A DNA stretch of 64,000 nt from JAWLCA01 sp041687395. Its GTDB lineage: Bacteria > Pseudomonadota > Alphaproteobacteria > Rhodobacterales > Rhodobacteraceae. The stretch is from contig JAWLCA010000003.1 in the NCBI GenBank assembly GCA_041687395.1, positions 124,001 through 188,000 of the forward strand. Reading direction: 5' to 3'. Within the stretch, counting starts at the first letter, position 1. Each line of letters begins with the position of its first letter. A program made the position numbers and the translations under genes. A model generated the notes under the pieces. It worked only from the letters and a program-made list of their open reading frames with translations. It was not told the origin of the DNA and searched no databases. Below are positions 19,849 through 28,946 of the stretch, piece after piece.

Positions 19849-21276
19849 ATGGCAAAAGCGAAAGCAACCGGCAAGGTGACCCAGGTCATCGGCGCCGTCG
19901 TGGACGTGCAGTTCGAAGGCGTACTGCCCGCAATTCTGAACGCGCTTGAAACCGACAACAACGGCAAGCGGCTGGTGCTGGAAGTGGCGCAGCACCTGGG
20001 CGAGAACACAGTCCGCGCCATCGCGATGGACGCGACCGAAGGCGTCGTGCGCGGGGCTGCCGTGACCGACATGGGCGAGCCGATCTCGGTGCCCGTTGGG
20101 AACGGGACGCTGGGCCGGATCATGAACGTCGTGGGCGAGTCGATCGACGAGAAGGGTCCGATCGAGGCGACAGAGCGCCGTGCGATCCACCAGCCGGCAC
20201 CCGATTTTGCCTCGCAGTCGACGGAGTCCGAGATCCTCGTAACGGGCATCAAGGTGATCGACCTGCTGGCGCCCTATTCCAAGGGCGGCAAGATCGGCCT
20301 GTTCGGCGGCGCCGGCGTGGGCAAGACCGTTCTCATCCAGGAACTGATCAACAACATCGCCAAGGTGCACTCGGGCTTCTCGGTCTTTGCTGGCGTGGGC
20401 GAGCGGACCCGTGAAGGCAACGACCTTTATCACGAGTTCATCGAATCCGGCGTCATCAACATCAACAACCTTGAGGAATCAAAGGTTGCGCTGGTCTATG
20501 GTCAGATGAACGAGCCCCCGGGGGCGCGGGCGCGCGTCGCGCTGACGGGCCTGACGGTGGCCGAACAATTCCGTGACCAGTCCGGCACCGATGTTCTGTT
20601 CTTCGTGGACAACATCTTCCGCTTCACCCAGGCAGGGTCCGAGGTTTCGGCGCTGTTGGGCCGCATTCCGTCGGCCGTGGGCTACCAGCCGACGCTAGCC
20701 ACCGACATGGGTGCCCTGCAGGAACGCATCACCTCCACAAGGGCCGGATCGATCACCAGCGTGCAGGCAATCTATGTGCCAGCCGACGACCTGACCGACC
20801 CCGCGCCCGCAACATCCTTTGCCCACCTTGATGCGACCACGGTGTTGTCGCGTGCGATCTCGGAACTGGGGATCTATCCGGCGGTGGACCCGCTGGATTC
20901 GACGAGCCGGATCCTGGATCCGCTTGTGGTCGGAGAGGAGCACTACAACGTTGCGCGCGACGTTCAGGGGATCCTTCAGCGCTACAAGTCTCTGCAGGAC
21001 ATCATCGCCATTCTGGGCATGGACGAACTGTCGGAAGAGGACAAGCTGACCGTGGCGCGCGCCCGGAAGATCCAGCGCTTCCTGTCGCAGCCGTTTGACG
21101 TGGCCAAGGTTTTCACTGGCTTCGACGGGGTTCAGGTGCCGCTCGAAAAGACCATCGCATCGTTCAAGGCGGTGGTTGCCGGCGAATACGATCACCTGCC
21201 GGAAGCCGCCTTCTACATGGTCGGCGACATCGACGAAGTGGTGGCAAAGGCCGAGCGCCTGGCCGCCGCGGCGTAA
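19849..21276 (+). CDS. atpD: F1F0 ATP synthase subunit beta
   Basis: Catalytic subunit of F1, 475 residues. Walker A GGAGVGKT lies near residue 156, the catalytic Glu in GVGERTREGNDLY near 188, Walker B VLFFVDNIFRFTQ near 250, and the conserved VGYQPTLATDMGALQERI near 280. It lies 18 bases after atpG. Confidence 0.98.
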   Translation: MAKAKATGKVTQVIGAVVDVQFEGVLPAILNALETDNNGKRLVLEVAQHLGENTVRAIAMDATEGVVRGAAVTDMGEPISVPVGNGTLGRIMNVVGESIDEKGPIEATERRAIHQPAPDFASQSTESEILVTGIKVIDLLAPYSKGGKIGLFGGAGVGKTVLIQELINNIAKVHSGFSVFAGVGERTREGNDLYHEFIESGVININNLEESKVALVYGQMNEPPGARARVALTGLTVAEQFRDQSGTDVLFFVDNIFRFTQAGSEVSALLGRIPSAVGYQPTLATDMGALQERITSTRAGSITSVQAIYVPADDLTDPAPATSFAHLDATTVLSRAISELGIYPAVDPLDSTSRILDPLVVGEEHYNVARDVQGILQRYKSLQDIIAILGMDELSEEDKLTVARARKIQRFLSQPFDVAKVFTGFDGVQVPLEKTIASFKAVVAGEYDHLPEAAFYMVGDIDEVVAKAERLAAAA

Positions 21277-21285
21277 GGGGGCGAC

Positions 21286-21684
21286 ATGGCCAGCACGCTG
21301 CAATTCGACCTCGTCTCGCCCGAACGGCGCCTTGCGTCGCTTCAGGCGACCGAGGTGCAAATTCCGGGAGCCGAGGGCGACATGACGGCGATGGCCGATC
21401 ATGCGCCGACGCTAACGACCCTGCGACCCGGCATCCTGAAGGCCATCGGCGCCGAGGGCACTCAGGAATTCGTCGTCACCGGCGGGTTCGCCGAGATCAC
21501 GCCCAAGGCAACGTCCGTGCTGGCCGAGCTGGCGCGGCCGGTGTCCGAGGTGACGACAGACTTTCTGGATTCGCTGATTGCCGAGGCCACGGAGGCGGCC
21601 GAGAGAGCCAGCCCCGAAACGAAAGCCGAAGCCGACAAGCGGGTTGCGGACTTCCAGATGCTCAAGACCTCCGTCCGCACCTGA
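21286..21684 (+). CDS. atpC: F1F0 ATP synthase subunit epsilon
   Basis: Regulatory subunit of F1, 132 residues. The N-terminal beta-sandwich shows LQFDLVSPERRLAS and IPGAEGDMTAMADHAPTLTTL, then EFVVTGGFAEITP. The C-terminal helical part is shorter and more diverged than in E. coli, as in other alphaproteobacteria. Last gene of the operon, 9 bases after atpD, followed by a terminator. Confidence 0.95.
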   Translation: MASTLQFDLVSPERRLASLQATEVQIPGAEGDMTAMADHAPTLTTLRPGILKAIGAEGTQEFVVTGGFAEITPKATSVLAELARPVSEVTTDFLDSLIAEATEAAERASPETKAEADKRVADFQMLKTSVRT

Positions 21685-21713
21685 TCGTTTCGGGGAAGCG
21701 CGGGACCGGGACA

Positions 21714-21740
21714 GAAGGGCGGCCTTGGCCGCCCTTTTCC
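21714..21740 (+). terminator. Terminator of the atpHAGDC operon
   Basis: AAGGGCGGCC and GGCCGCCCTT form a near-perfect stem that ends in four T residues, 30 bases after the atpC stop. Confidence 0.85.
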
Positions 21741-21866
21741 ATTTGGGTGGTCGCGGCTGGTCCACGTGAAACCGATCCACTGCGCGAAGCTGTTGCCCAG
21801 ACGCCTCCTTGCGCGCAGGGATGGGGCAGATAAGGTGCCGACGACAATCAAATCAGGAGAGCCGAA

Positions 21867-22481
21867 ATGCACGACGAGATGCCGCAGACCCGACTTGACG
21901 ACGAGGAAGAGAACGGATCGGAGCGTGGCGAGAAGGCGCCGTCCTATGTCGTGGAAAAGCATCTGTTCGACGCGCGGACCGTTTTGATCACGGGCCCGAT
22001 CAATCAGGACCTTGCCCGTACGACGGCGGCACGACTGCTGGCGCTGGCACAGGTGTCGACAGATCCGATCAAGGTGATCCTGTCGTCGCCCGGCGGTCAT
22101 GTTGAATCGGGTGACATGATCCACGACATGATCCGCTTCGTGGACGCCCCGGTGCACATGATCGGCACTGGCTGGGTCGCCTCGGCCGGCGCGCTGATTT
22201 TCGTCTCGGTCCCGCGCGAGCGGCGGTTCTGCACCCCGAACACCCGGTTCCTGCTGCATCAACCCTCGGGCGGGATGGGCGGCCCGGCCACCGACATCGG
22301 CATCCAGGCCCGCGAGATCCTCAAGATGCGCGAGCGGCTGAACAAGATATTTGCCGAAGCCACCGGACAATCCATCGAGCGGATCGACCGTGACACCGAC
22401 CGCGACTACTGGATGGGGCCGGACGAGGCGATCGAATACGGCCTTCTGGGGCGGGTGATCCGCAACGCAGGCGAGGTTTGA
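21867..22481 (+). CDS. ClpP-like ATP-dependent protease proteolytic subunit, divergent paralog
   Basis: A 204-residue ClpP-family serine protease. GWVASAGALIF near residue 108 holds the catalytic Ser in place of the canonical AASMGA; the His is in RFLLHQPSGG near 133; the Asp is in TDRDYWMGPDEAIEYGL near 182. The triad therefore looks intact. The first 30 residues are acidic and unlike a processed ClpP propeptide. It is probably a second ClpP distinct from the main clpP next to clpX, which is not in this window. The start has AGGAG upstream. Confidence 0.88.
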   Translation: MHDEMPQTRLDDEEENGSERGEKAPSYVVEKHLFDARTVLITGPINQDLARTTAARLLALAQVSTDPIKVILSSPGGHVESGDMIHDMIRFVDAPVHMIGTGWVASAGALIFVSVPRERRFCTPNTRFLLHQPSGGMGGPATDIGIQAREILKMRERLNKIFAEATGQSIERIDRDTDRDYWMGPDEAIEYGLLGRVIRNAGEV

Positions 22482-22493
22482 TCCGCGGCGACC

Positions 22494-23513
22494 CTAGTCG
22501 CGGTGATACATGCCTTCGTAGATCGGGGTCAGCGTCTCTTCGTCGAACAGGGACGAGACCGACGTGCCGCTCCAGATGTTAAGGATAGCCTGAGCAAATA
22601 GCGGCGCGGTCGGGACGATCCTGATGTTCGGGGCGGCGCGGACCTGTTCGCTGGGTTCGATAGAGTCGGTGATGACCAGGGTTTTCATGACCGACTTGGT
22701 GATCCGTTCGACTGCGGGGCCGGACAGAACGCCATGAGTGATGTAGCTGTGCACCTCGCTCGCGCCCGCCTCCATCAGCACCTCGGCCGCCTTGCAAAGC
22801 GTGCCGGCGGTGTCGCAGATGTCGTCGACGATGATGCAGGTCTGGTCTTTCACGTCACCGATCACCGTCATCTCGGCCACTTCTCCCGCCTTCTCGCGCC
22901 GCTTGTCGACGATGGCCAGCGCCGCGCCAATCCGCTTGGCCAGTTCGCGGGCCCGCGTCACGCCGCCGACGTCAGGGGAGACGACGGTGACGTTGTCCAT
23001 CCGCCCGCGGAAGTGATGCGCTGCGTCCAGCGCGAATAGGGGGGCTGCGTAAAGGTTGTCCACCGGAATGTCGAAGAAGCCCTGGATCTGCCCCGCGTGC
23101 AGGTCCAGCGTCAGCACCCGTTCTATCCCCGATTGCACGATCAGGTTCGCGACCAGCTTGGCCGAGATCGGCGTGCGCGCCCGCATGCGCCGATCCTGCC
23201 GGGCGTAGCCGAAGTACGGGATCACGGCCGTGATCCGCGCCGCCGAGGACCGTTTCAGCGCGTCGGAGATGATAAGCAGTTCCATCAGGTTGTCGTTGGC
23301 GGGGTTCGATGTGGACTGGATGATGAACATGTCCTCGCCCCGGACGTTCTCGAACACCTCGACGAAGATTTCCTGATCGTTGAAACGCTCGACCCGCGCA
23401 TCGACCAGACTGACCGACATGCCCCGGTGCAGGGACATGCGCCGGGCAATGGCGCGGGCCAGCGGCTGGTTGGCATTGCCAGAGATGAGCTTGGGTTCGG
23501 TGATCGTGGGCAT
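22494..23513 (-). CDS. prs: Ribose-phosphate pyrophosphokinase
   Basis: Makes PRPP from ribose 5-phosphate and ATP for nucleotide, His and Trp synthesis. The 339-residue cytosolic enzyme has the ATP/flexible-loop region YFGYARQDRR near residue 103, the metal-binding DLHAGQIQGFFDIPVDN near 138, and the PRPP-binding VDDICDTAGTL near 228. The ATG at 23513 has AGGA upstream. Convergent with the ClpP-like gene (12-base gap) and divergent from the DsbA-like gene. Confidence 0.96.
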   Translation of the reverse strand: MPTITEPKLISGNANQPLARAIARRMSLHRGMSVSLVDARVERFNDQEIFVEVFENVRGEDMFIIQSTSNPANDNLMELLIISDALKRSSAARITAVIPYFGYARQDRRMRARTPISAKLVANLIVQSGIERVLTLDLHAGQIQGFFDIPVDNLYAAPLFALDAAHHFRGRMDNVTVVSPDVGGVTRARELAKRIGAALAIVDKRREKAGEVAEMTVIGDVKDQTCIIVDDICDTAGTLCKAAEVLMEAGASEVHSYITHGVLSGPAVERITKSVMKTLVITDSIEPSEQVRAAPNIRIVPTAPLFAQAILNIWSGTSVSSLFDEETLTPIYEGMYHRD

Positions 23514-23641
23514 GACAGGGTCCTGACGACGGTTTCATGACGGATTCGGGCGTCCGTGCATCGCTTATCACCCGGCCGGGGGGTTGCAAACCGCGCAGGG
23601 CGGCCCCATTGCCGGAACGAGACATTCCTAGGGAGGGGACC

Positions 23642-24238
23642 ATGACCCAGATCGACTATTTCTTCACCACGCTCTCGCCCTGGTGCTATCTTGCGGGCAC
23701 CCGGCTGGAGGATATCGCGGCACGGCACGGCGCGTCCATTGCCTACAAGCCGGTGGATCTGGGCGCATTGTTTCCCCGCACCGGCGGGCTGGCGCTGGGG
23801 CAGCGTCATGACAGCCGCAAGGAGTACCGGCTGCAGGAGTTGCGGCGGCAGGCAAGGAAGGTGGGCCTGCCGATCAACCTGAAGCCCGCGCACTGGCCTA
23901 CCAATGGCGCGCCCTCCGCCTATGCCATCATCGCGGCGCAATCGGCGGGCGGCGGCGATCTGGGGGGGCTGGTGCACAGCCTGATGCGCGCCTGCTGGGC
24001 CGAGGAAAAGGACATCGCCGAGGATGCCGTGATCCGCGACTGCCTGCAAAAGGCCGGGTTCGATCCGGCGCTGGTCGACAGAGGCCTGCTGATGGGGGCC
24101 GAAACCTATGCCTCCAATCTTGAGGAAGCGATACGGCGCGGCGTCTTTGGCGCCCCCTTCTATATCGTTGGCGAGGAGCGATTCTGGGGCCAGGACCGGC
24201 TGGACGATCTGGACCTGCATCTTTCCGGAAAGCTGTGA
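23642..24238 (+). CDS. DsbA-family oxidoreductase / 2-hydroxychromene-2-carboxylate isomerase-like
   Basis: A 198-residue thioredoxin-fold protein without a signal peptide. The motif LSPWCYLAG near residue 11 replaces the CXXC of DsbA with S-P-W-C, as in glutathione S-transferase kappa and HCCA isomerases. GVFGAPFYIVGEERFWGQDRL near 170-190 is the cis-Pro region of that family. A glutathione-dependent isomerase or transferase is likely; the aromatic substrate of true HCCA isomerase is not supported by context. It overlaps the next gene by four bases. Confidence 0.88.
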   Translation: MTQIDYFFTTLSPWCYLAGTRLEDIAARHGASIAYKPVDLGALFPRTGGLALGQRHDSRKEYRLQELRRQARKVGLPINLKPAHWPTNGAPSAYAIIAAQSAGGGDLGGLVHSLMRACWAEEKDIAEDAVIRDCLQKAGFDPALVDRGLLMGAETYASNLEEAIRRGVFGAPFYIVGEERFWGQDRLDDLDLHLSGKL

Positions 24239-25032
24239 CGTTCGAAGACCGCGCCGGCATCGCGACCTTCTTCCAGCAATGGGGGCAGGGGGCGGAACCA
24301 GCGCTGATGATCCACTGCAGCCTTGCCCATTCCGGTGCCTGGGCGGGCATCGCCGGTCGGCTTTCTGACCGGCTGACGATGACGGCGTTCGACCTGCCGG
24401 GTCATGGCAGAAGCGCCGACTGGGATGGGCAGGGCGACTATGGCCGCCGCGCCGTCGAGGTCGCGGCGACGTTCTTCACGGAGCCGCTGCACCTGATCGG
24501 GCACAGCTTTGGCGCGGTCACCGCGCTGCGACTTGCGTTGGCGGCGCCAGAGGGGGTGCGGTCGCTCACCCTGATCGAGCCGGTGTTGTTCGCCGCTGCG
24601 CGCGGCACTCCCGAATGGGAAGAGAACGAGGCAGATTTCGCGCCGGTCCGCGAGGCGCTGACGGCGGGGGATCGCGTCGCTGCGGCCCGTGCCTTCATGG
24701 AAGTCTGGGGCGCAGGGGGGGTCTGGGACCACCTGTCTGCGCGCCAGCGGCATCAGGCGGCTGCGCGAATTCACCTCATAATTGCCGGTGACGGGCTGTT
24801 GCTTGAGGACAACGCTCGGCTCCTGGCGCCGGGGCGGCTGGAGGGGCTGGATGCACCGACGATGCTGATTCGCGGCACCGCATCGCCCCCCGTGATCGCG
24901 CGGATCACCGAACAGATCGCGGCGCGACTGCCGGATGTCGGCGTGGCCGAGGTGCCAGGCGCGGGCCACATGTTGCCGGTGACGCACCCCGATCAGGTGG
25001 CCGGGCTTATCGAGGTCAACGTGACCCGCTAG
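24235..25032 (+). CDS. Alpha/beta-fold hydrolase
   Basis: A 265-residue hydrolase. The nucleophile elbow is GHSFGA near residue 85, the oxyanion region is IHCSLAHSGAW near 26, FDLPGHGRS lies near 60, and the catalytic His is in VPGAGHMLPVTHP near 245. It starts with GTG overlapping the stop of the DsbA-like gene, so the two are probably coupled and may act on one substrate. That substrate is unknown. It converges on the threonine aldolase gene, whose stop it overlaps. Confidence 0.88.
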   Translation: MTFEDRAGIATFFQQWGQGAEPALMIHCSLAHSGAWAGIAGRLSDRLTMTAFDLPGHGRSADWDGQGDYGRRAVEVAATFFTEPLHLIGHSFGAVTALRLALAAPEGVRSLTLIEPVLFAAARGTPEWEENEADFAPVREALTAGDRVAAARAFMEVWGAGGVWDHLSARQRHQAAARIHLIIAGDGLLLEDNARLLAPGRLEGLDAPTMLIRGTASPPVIARITEQIAARLPDVGVAEVPGAGHMLPVTHPDQVAGLIEVNVTR

Positions 25033-26081
25033 CCCGAAAGAGCGGCCAGGAAGGCGTCGATCTCGGCGTCAGTCGTGCACCAGGAACAGACTAGTCTGGC
25101 TGACAGCGGCTCGACGTCGGGGCCGTCCAGAGACTGCTCCATCGGCCAGAAATGATAGCTTGCTCCGGCGGCACGCGCTCGACGGTGCCCGGAACGTGGC
25201 CAGGCAGCGAAGACGGCATTCGCCTGGGTCGGGTGCACCAGGTGGGCGCCGGGCAGGGCGGCAATGCCCTGCGACAGGCGCCGCGCCGCTTGGTTGGCCC
25301 GCGCGGCGAGGGTCAGCCACAGATCGTCGGTCAGGTAGGCGTCCATCTGCGCGGACAGATAGCGATGCTTGGAGAACAGATGCGCGGCTCGCTTGCGCCG
25401 CAGCTCGAATTCCCACGCCTTGGACGGGTCGAAGATCACCACCGCCTCGACTCCCATCAGGCCGTTCTTGGTGCCGCCAAAGGACAGAACATCGATGCCC
25501 GCCTCCCACGTCAGCTCTGCCGGCGTGCACCCAAGCGCGACAAGCGCATTGGTGAAGCGCGCGCCGTCCATATGGCTGGGCAGCCCATGGGCGCGGGCAA
25601 TGCCGGTGAGTTCGCTCACCTGGGCCGGAGTGTACACGGTTCCGGCCTCTGTCGCGTTTGTCAGTGAGAGCATCCCCTTCTGAACTGAATGGACGAACCG
25701 CGGCCCCGGTGTGCCGAGGGCCTCTGTCAGCGCGGCGGGGTCGATCTTGGCGTGCGGGCCATCCAGCAGTACCAGTTTCGCACCGGCCGTATAGAACTCG
25801 GGTGCGCCGCATTCATCGCATTCGATGTGGCTGTCGCGGTGGCAGAAGACGCTGGCCCAGGGTGGGCAGAACAGCGCCAGTGACAGCGCATTCGCGGCCG
25901 TGCCGGTGGCCACCAGGTAAACCGCCGCTTCGGGCGCCTCGAAGATGTCGCGGATCCGGTCGCGAACCCGGTCCATGATCGGGTCGGCCCCGTAGGACGG
26001 GGCGTAGCCTGCATTGGCGGTGGCGATGGCAGTCAGTACCTCGTCGGGCACGCCCGAGGCGTTGTCGGAAGCGAAGTGCAT
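25029..26081 (-). CDS. ltaE: Low-specificity L-threonine aldolase family protein
   Basis: PLP enzyme cleaving L-threonine or L-allo-threonine to glycine and acetaldehyde, 350 residues. Family features are FASDNASGVPDEVL at the start, GTAANALSLAL, the HMDGARFTNALVALG segment near 195 and the cofactor lysine in SFGGTKNGLMGVEAV near 225. Its ATG overlaps the YcgN-like stop by one base (TGATG), which suggests co-translation in a ribF - ycgN - ltaE operon. Confidence 0.92.
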   Translation of the reverse strand: MHFASDNASGVPDEVLTAIATANAGYAPSYGADPIMDRVRDRIRDIFEAPEAAVYLVATGTAANALSLALFCPPWASVFCHRDSHIECDECGAPEFYTAGAKLVLLDGPHAKIDPAALTEALGTPGPRFVHSVQKGMLSLTNATEAGTVYTPAQVSELTGIARAHGLPSHMDGARFTNALVALGCTPAELTWEAGIDVLSFGGTKNGLMGVEAVVIFDPSKAWEFELRRKRAAHLFSKHRYLSAQMDAYLTDDLWLTLAARANQAARRLSQGIAALPGAHLVHPTQANAVFAAWPRSGHRRARAAGASYHFWPMEQSLDGPDVEPLSARLVCSWCTTDAEIDAFLAALSG

Positions 26082-26530
26082 CAGGGCTCCTCGTCGATAA
26101 TGTGGTCTTCCCAGTCTTCCTCGGCGACCTCGAACTCCGGGATCGTCCAGCCGCGTACGGACTGGCCTGCGGCGTGCACGCTTTCGCGGTCGCCCGAGAT
26201 CAGGTAGTGCCAGTCGGGCAGGGGTTTGCCCTCATGCCGCAGGCGATAGGCGCAGGTCCGCGGCATCCAGTACGCGGTGTCACCGATTGTCGAGGGGCTG
26301 AGCACAACGCATTCCGGCACGAAGGTCCGACGGATGGAGTACTGGCTGCAGCGGCAGCTTTCGCCATCCAGCAACCGGCAGGCGATGCGGGTAAAGGCAA
26401 CCTCGCCGGTATCCGGGTCTTCCAGCTTGTTCAGGCAGCATTTGCCGCAGCCGTCGCACAGCGCTTCCCATTCCGCGGGAGTCAGGTCTTTCAGCGGGCG
26501 CTTCCAGAATTGCGGGCGCAACTTGTTCAT
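26081..26530 (-). CDS. YcgN-family cysteine-cluster protein (UPF0260)
   Basis: A 149-residue cytosolic protein. Cysteines cluster in CDGCGKCCLNKLED near residue 25-38 and in CRLLDGESCRCSQY near 51-64, with CVVLSP and CAYRL further on. The pattern resembles the zinc/iron cysteine-cluster (CxxCxxCC) family. Function is unknown. The start has GGAG upstream and lies 4 bases after the ribF stop. Confidence 0.9.
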   Translation of the reverse strand: MNKLRPQFWKRPLKDLTPAEWEALCDGCGKCCLNKLEDPDTGEVAFTRIACRLLDGESCRCSQYSIRRTFVPECVVLSPSTIGDTAYWMPRTCAYRLRHEGKPLPDWHYLISGDRESVHAAGQSVRGWTIPEFEVAEEDWEDHIIDEEP

Positions 26531-26534
26531 GAGT

Positions 26535-27458
26535 TCAAAGCTCCGCCAGAATGGCGCGGGCTCGGTCGCAGTCGATATCCATCTGGGCGATCAAACCGTC
26601 GAGGCTATCAAACTTCATCTCGGGCCGCAGCCAGTCGATCAGCGCCACCGACAGGTGCTCATCGTAGATAGTGCCTGAGAAATCGAACAGATAGGATTCG
26701 ATATTCGGCTGCTCACGACCGAACATCGGACGGATCCCGAGGCTGGCGGCACCGCCGTAGCTGCCACGGTGTGGGCCGGTGAGAATATCGACCTTGACGG
26801 CGTAGACGCCGAACCGGGGGAGGTGCAGACGATCCAGTGCCATGTTTGCCGTCGGATATCCAAGCTCCCGGCCGCGCTTGTCGCCATGCAGCACCGCGCC
26901 CTCGATCCGATGCCAGTGCCCCAGCATCGTGGCCGCGTCGCGCGGGCGCCCCTCGCTCAGCGCGTTGCGGATTGCGGTGGAGGAGATGGTTGCATCGCCG
27001 CTGCTGATCAGATCGGCCACGGTCACATCGAAATTCAGGGCTGCGCCCAGACTGCGCAGGGCCGCGGCATCGCCTGTGCGCCCCTTGCCAAAGCAGAAAT
27101 CTGCACCGACGACGGCATGGGTGATGCCCAGACCCGTTGCCAGGACATCCCGTGCGAAATCTTCGGCTGACAGGCTGGCAAGTCGAGCATCAAATGGCAA
27201 TTCGTAGAGCACCTCGACGCCCAACTTCTCCAGCCGGTTCGCGCGTGCCTCGGCGTTCATCAGCCGGAACGCGGGGGCGTCGGGAAAGAAATGTTCGCGC
27301 GGATGCGGCTCGAATGTCAGAACACCCAGCGGGCCGTGCGGCCGTGCAAGGTCGATCACCGCGCGGTGGCCCAGATGCACGCCATCGAAGTTTCCGATTG
27401 CAACTGAAGCGCCGCGATCGCCGGTCGCAACATCGGTCCAGTCCCTGATGATCCGCAT
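26535..27458 (-). CDS. ribF: Bifunctional riboflavin kinase / FMN adenylyltransferase
   Basis: Converts riboflavin to FMN and then FAD. The 307-residue protein has an N-terminal nucleotidyltransferase domain with IGNFDGVHLGHRAV near residue 22, then FCFGKGRTGD near 122. The C-terminal flavokinase domain has GDKRGRELGYPTANM near 193 and GAASLGIRPMFG near 232. It heads a tight minus-strand operon with ycgN and ltaE. Confidence 0.95.
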   Translation of the reverse strand: MRIIRDWTDVATGDRGASVAIGNFDGVHLGHRAVIDLARPHGPLGVLTFEPHPREHFFPDAPAFRLMNAEARANRLEKLGVEVLYELPFDARLASLSAEDFARDVLATGLGITHAVVGADFCFGKGRTGDAAALRSLGAALNFDVTVADLISSGDATISSTAIRNALSEGRPRDAATMLGHWHRIEGAVLHGDKRGRELGYPTANMALDRLHLPRFGVYAVKVDILTGPHRGSYGGAASLGIRPMFGREQPNIESYLFDFSGTIYDEHLSVALIDWLRPEMKFDSLDGLIAQMDIDCDRARAILAEL

Positions 27459-27489
27459 TGTCCCCCGGGGCGGGGGGCCGCCCGTGTCG

Positions 27490-27951
27490 TCAGTCGAACT
27501 TGCGGCTCGGCGCCAGAACCAGCGCCTCGCCCTTCAGGACGGTGGTATCGCCCACGCGGCAGAGGGTTTCAAGGGTGACCCGGCGCCGCGAGTGGTCGAT
27601 GGCGGTCACCGTCACCTCGGCCCGAACGGTGTCTCCGGGGCGCACGGGGGCCATGAACTTCAGGCTCTGTCCCAGATAGACGGTGCCGTGGCCCGGAAGC
27701 TGCTCGCCGATGACGGCGGAGATCAGGCCAGCGGTAAGCATGCCGTGGGCGATGCGCCCCTCGAAGATCGTGTCCTGGGCATAGGCTTCGTCCAGGTGAA
27801 CCGGATTGCGATCGGTCGAAACCTCGGCGAACAATTCGATGTCGCGGTCGGTCACCTGCTTTTGCAGGTGGCGGCACATGCCGATCTCGATATCCTCGAT
27901 GCAGATGGTTCCGCGCGGCAGATTGTCAGTCATCGGTGTGTCGAACATCAC
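27490..27951 (-). CDS. MaoC-family (R)-specific enoyl-CoA hydratase-like protein
   Basis: A hot-dog-fold protein of 153 residues. The hydratase-2 motif STDRNPVHLDEAYA near residue 46 carries the catalytic Asp and His; GRIAHGMLTAGLISAVIGEQLPG (given in part) follows. It resembles PhaJ-type enzymes that supply (R)-3-hydroxyacyl-CoA or act in fatty-acid breakdown. In-frame ATGs at 27948 and 27933 are alternative starts. It is 31 bases upstream of ribF, so it may be co-transcribed with it. Confidence 0.88.
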   Translation of the reverse strand: MMFDTPMTDNLPRGTICIEDIEIGMCRHLQKQVTDRDIELFAEVSTDRNPVHLDEAYAQDTIFEGRIAHGMLTAGLISAVIGEQLPGHGTVYLGQSLKFMAPVRPGDTVRAEVTVTAIDHSRRRVTLETLCRVGDTTVLKGEALVLAPSRKFD

Positions 27952-28035
27952 GGCATATCCCCAAGGTCGATGCTGCAGTGCAACATAGCCGGTTCAGGGA
28001 AGGGTGGCAATCCTGCGCGCAATAAATTTGTTTCC

Positions 28036-28052
28036 TGCGCCAAAATGGCGCA
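28036..28052. repeat. Inverted repeat between the HAD and MaoC genes
   Basis: TGCGCCA and TGGCGCA flank a three-base AAA centre. It lies after the HAD gene and 85 bases before the MaoC gene on the minus strand, so it could be a weak terminator of one or an operator of the other. The base run after it is only moderately T-rich. Confidence 0.4.
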
Positions 28053-28070
28053 ACTTTGTTACCTTGCCGA

Positions 28071-28946
28071 TCAGCGAAGTCGGCCGATGGCCAACGTGGG
28101 TTGCCGCCCCTGCGTCTTCAGCCAGGCGTCCAGCTTGAGGGGATTCGGATTTTCGGCGTCGTCGCCGAATTCTTCGGCAGCCAGACCCCCGGTGATGAAC
28201 AGGCTGTCGATGCCTTCACCCTGACCGCCGGCCACATCGGTGTGAATGCCATCACCGATGGCCAGCACGTCGCGCGGATCGTGACCCATCGCGGCGAGCT
28301 TGCGGCGTGCCAGATCGTAGATGGGTGGATGCGGCTTTCCGAAGTAGAGGCTGACGCCGCCCATTTCCTCATAGAGCGCGGCGACGGCGCCGGCGCAGAA
28401 GATCCGCGTGTCCCCATAGTCGACCACGATGTCCGGATTGGCGCAGAGAAGCTTCATGTCGCGGGTCTTGGCTGCGAGCAGGCGGGCGCGATAATCTTCT
28501 GGGCCTTCGGTCAGGTCATCGAACAGCCCGGTGCAGACGATCCCTTCGGCCTCCTCGAATTCGACCCGCTTCACCGAGCCCAGGGCTGCCACATCCTCAG
28601 GAACGTCCGAAAAGAAGCTTTCGTCCTTTTCAGGCCCAAGATGCCAGATCTTGCGGCCGACCGCACCCATCATCATGCCCGCCTGTGCCGCGTCGCCTGA
28701 GGTGACGACGACGTCCCAACTGTCGGCGGGAACCCCCAGACGTTCGATCTGGCGGATCACCGACCCCTCGGGCCGGGGGGCGTTGGTCATCAGCACTACG
28801 CGCCCGCCGCCGGCGCGAAAGCTCTGCAAGGCGCCAACTGCGGCCGGGTATGCCCTGGTCCCGTCATGCACGCAGCCCCAGAGGTCGCAGAACAGCGTAT
28901 CGTACTGGCCTGCAACCTCGGCCAGTGCCCCGATGATGCGCACCAT
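28071..28946 (-). CDS. TIGR01459-type HAD-superfamily hydrolase
   Basis: A 291-residue HAD phosphatase. Motif I is FCDLWGCVHDG near residue 19, in which the usual second Asp is Trp-Gly. Motif II is VVLMTNAPRP near 50, and motif III/IV is VLAIGDGIHTDVAGGQGEGID near 227. It belongs to the NagD-like subgroup with a C2 cap. The substrate is unknown. Its start overlaps the upstream pyrophosphatase stop by one base, so the two are likely co-translated. Confidence 0.9.
   Translation of the reverse strand: MVRIIGALAEVAGQYDTLFCDLWGCVHDGTRAYPAAVGALQSFRAGGGRVVLMTNAPRPEGSVIRQIERLGVPADSWDVVVTSGDAAQAGMMMGAVGRKIWHLGPEKDESFFSDVPEDVAALGSVKRVEFEEAEGIVCTGLFDDLTEGPEDYRARLLAAKTRDMKLLCANPDIVVDYGDTRIFCAGAVAALYEEMGGVSLYFGKPHPPIYDLARRKLAAMGHDPRDVLAIGDGIHTDVAGGQGEGIDSLFITGGLAAEEFGDDAENPNPLKLDAWLKTQGRQPTLAIGRLR

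Noticed and set aside
17376..20433. Long minus-strand open frames opposite atpA, atpG and atpD
   Set aside because: They mirror well-known ATP synthase genes and carry no recognisable domain.
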